From: Alkalinema sp. CACIAM 70d
Lineage (GTDB): Bacteria; Cyanobacteriota; Cyanobacteriia; Leptolyngbyales; Leptolyngbyaceae
NCBI GenBank assembly: GCA_002148405.1
Contig: MUGG01000069.1
Location: forward strand, 31,978-95,977
Reading direction: 5' to 3'
Length of the DNA stretch: 64,000 bases
Below are positions 63,990 to 64,000 of this stretch, in pieces; positions within the stretch are counted from its first letter, which is position 1, and each line of letters opens with the position of its first letter. Below the pieces are notes generated by a model. The model did no database searches and had not been told where the DNA came from. It saw only the letters and a list, made by a program, of their open reading frames with translations. The position numbers were made by a program, and so were the translations under genes.

Positions 63990-64000
63990 GGCTGGGGATG

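Noticed and set aside
1..64000. tRNA, rRNA or tmRNA genes
   Set aside because: No cloverleaf-type sequence or conserved rRNA segment was seen in any intergenic stretch on reading both strands.

Overview
The window reads as chromosomal DNA of a cyanobacterium. The palindrome GCGATCGC and its core CGATCG recur throughout. The centre carries a complete cyanobacterial nitrate-assimilation regulon (nirA, nrtABCD, narB, narM, ntcB, cnaT) behind a textbook NtcA promoter. Many other genes belong to cyanobacterial families (DUF1824, DUF2808, GUN4-like, HopA1-like, pilin G/H-like). NirA carries a C-terminal 2Fe-2S ferredoxin domain, an architecture I know from Plectonema (Leptolyngbya) boryana, so a Leptolyngbya-like filamentous organism is a reasonable but unproven guess.

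Layout. 0-5.6 kb: right end of a probable RiPP export locus on the + strand: HopA1-like enzyme (cut by the window edge), peptidase-containing ABC exporter, HlyD adaptor, family 2 glycosyltransferase. 5.7-8.6 kb: an accessory block of five small minus-strand genes divergent from an XRE regulator, with an inverted repeat between them. 8.7-11.1 kb: serine hydrolase and hemB. 11.3-27.4 kb: nitrate regulon. On the minus strand come nirA, nrtA, nrtB, nrtC, nrtD, narB, a PsiE-like gene and narM; divergently come a Rieske protein, a HEAT-repeat protein, the LysR activator ntcB and cnaT. A 100-bp element with 10-bp terminal inverted repeats sits between nrtD and narB. 27.5-43.2 kb: mostly single housekeeping or accessory genes (MBL hydrolase, ppa, GUN4-like, two broken genes [TIR and Uma2], YjbQ, M15 peptidase, GST, peptide-transporter permease, Uma2, purU, response regulator, a GyrA/ParC-type topoisomerase subunit).

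43.2-64 kb: a more AT-rich, patchy region. It has two GT-B glycosyltransferases, a secreted alpha-amylase flanked by degenerate direct repeats, two DUF433/PIN-like toxin-antitoxin pairs, a sugar-transporter permease, two paralogous pilin G/H-like proteins, a UvrD-type helicase, a small secreted protein resembling domain 4 of cholesterol-dependent cytolysins, a DUF4231 (SLATT-like) membrane protein, a DUF4365 gene broken by a 20-bp inverted duplication, and an AT-rich two-gene module (membrane protein plus HEPN-like protein). A 72-codon gene of unknown function occurs twice in opposite orientation (47.1 and 63.8 kb), inside about 310 bp of conserved sequence, and brackets this whole region.

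How the genes work together: NrtABCD imports nitrate and nitrite, NarB (with NarM) reduces nitrate, and NirA reduces nitrite with its tethered ferredoxin domain. NtcA, NtcB and CnaT are the expected regulators. The two ABC permeases stand alone here, so their partners must lie elsewhere. All family assignments come from reading translated sequence by eye; no database search was run.
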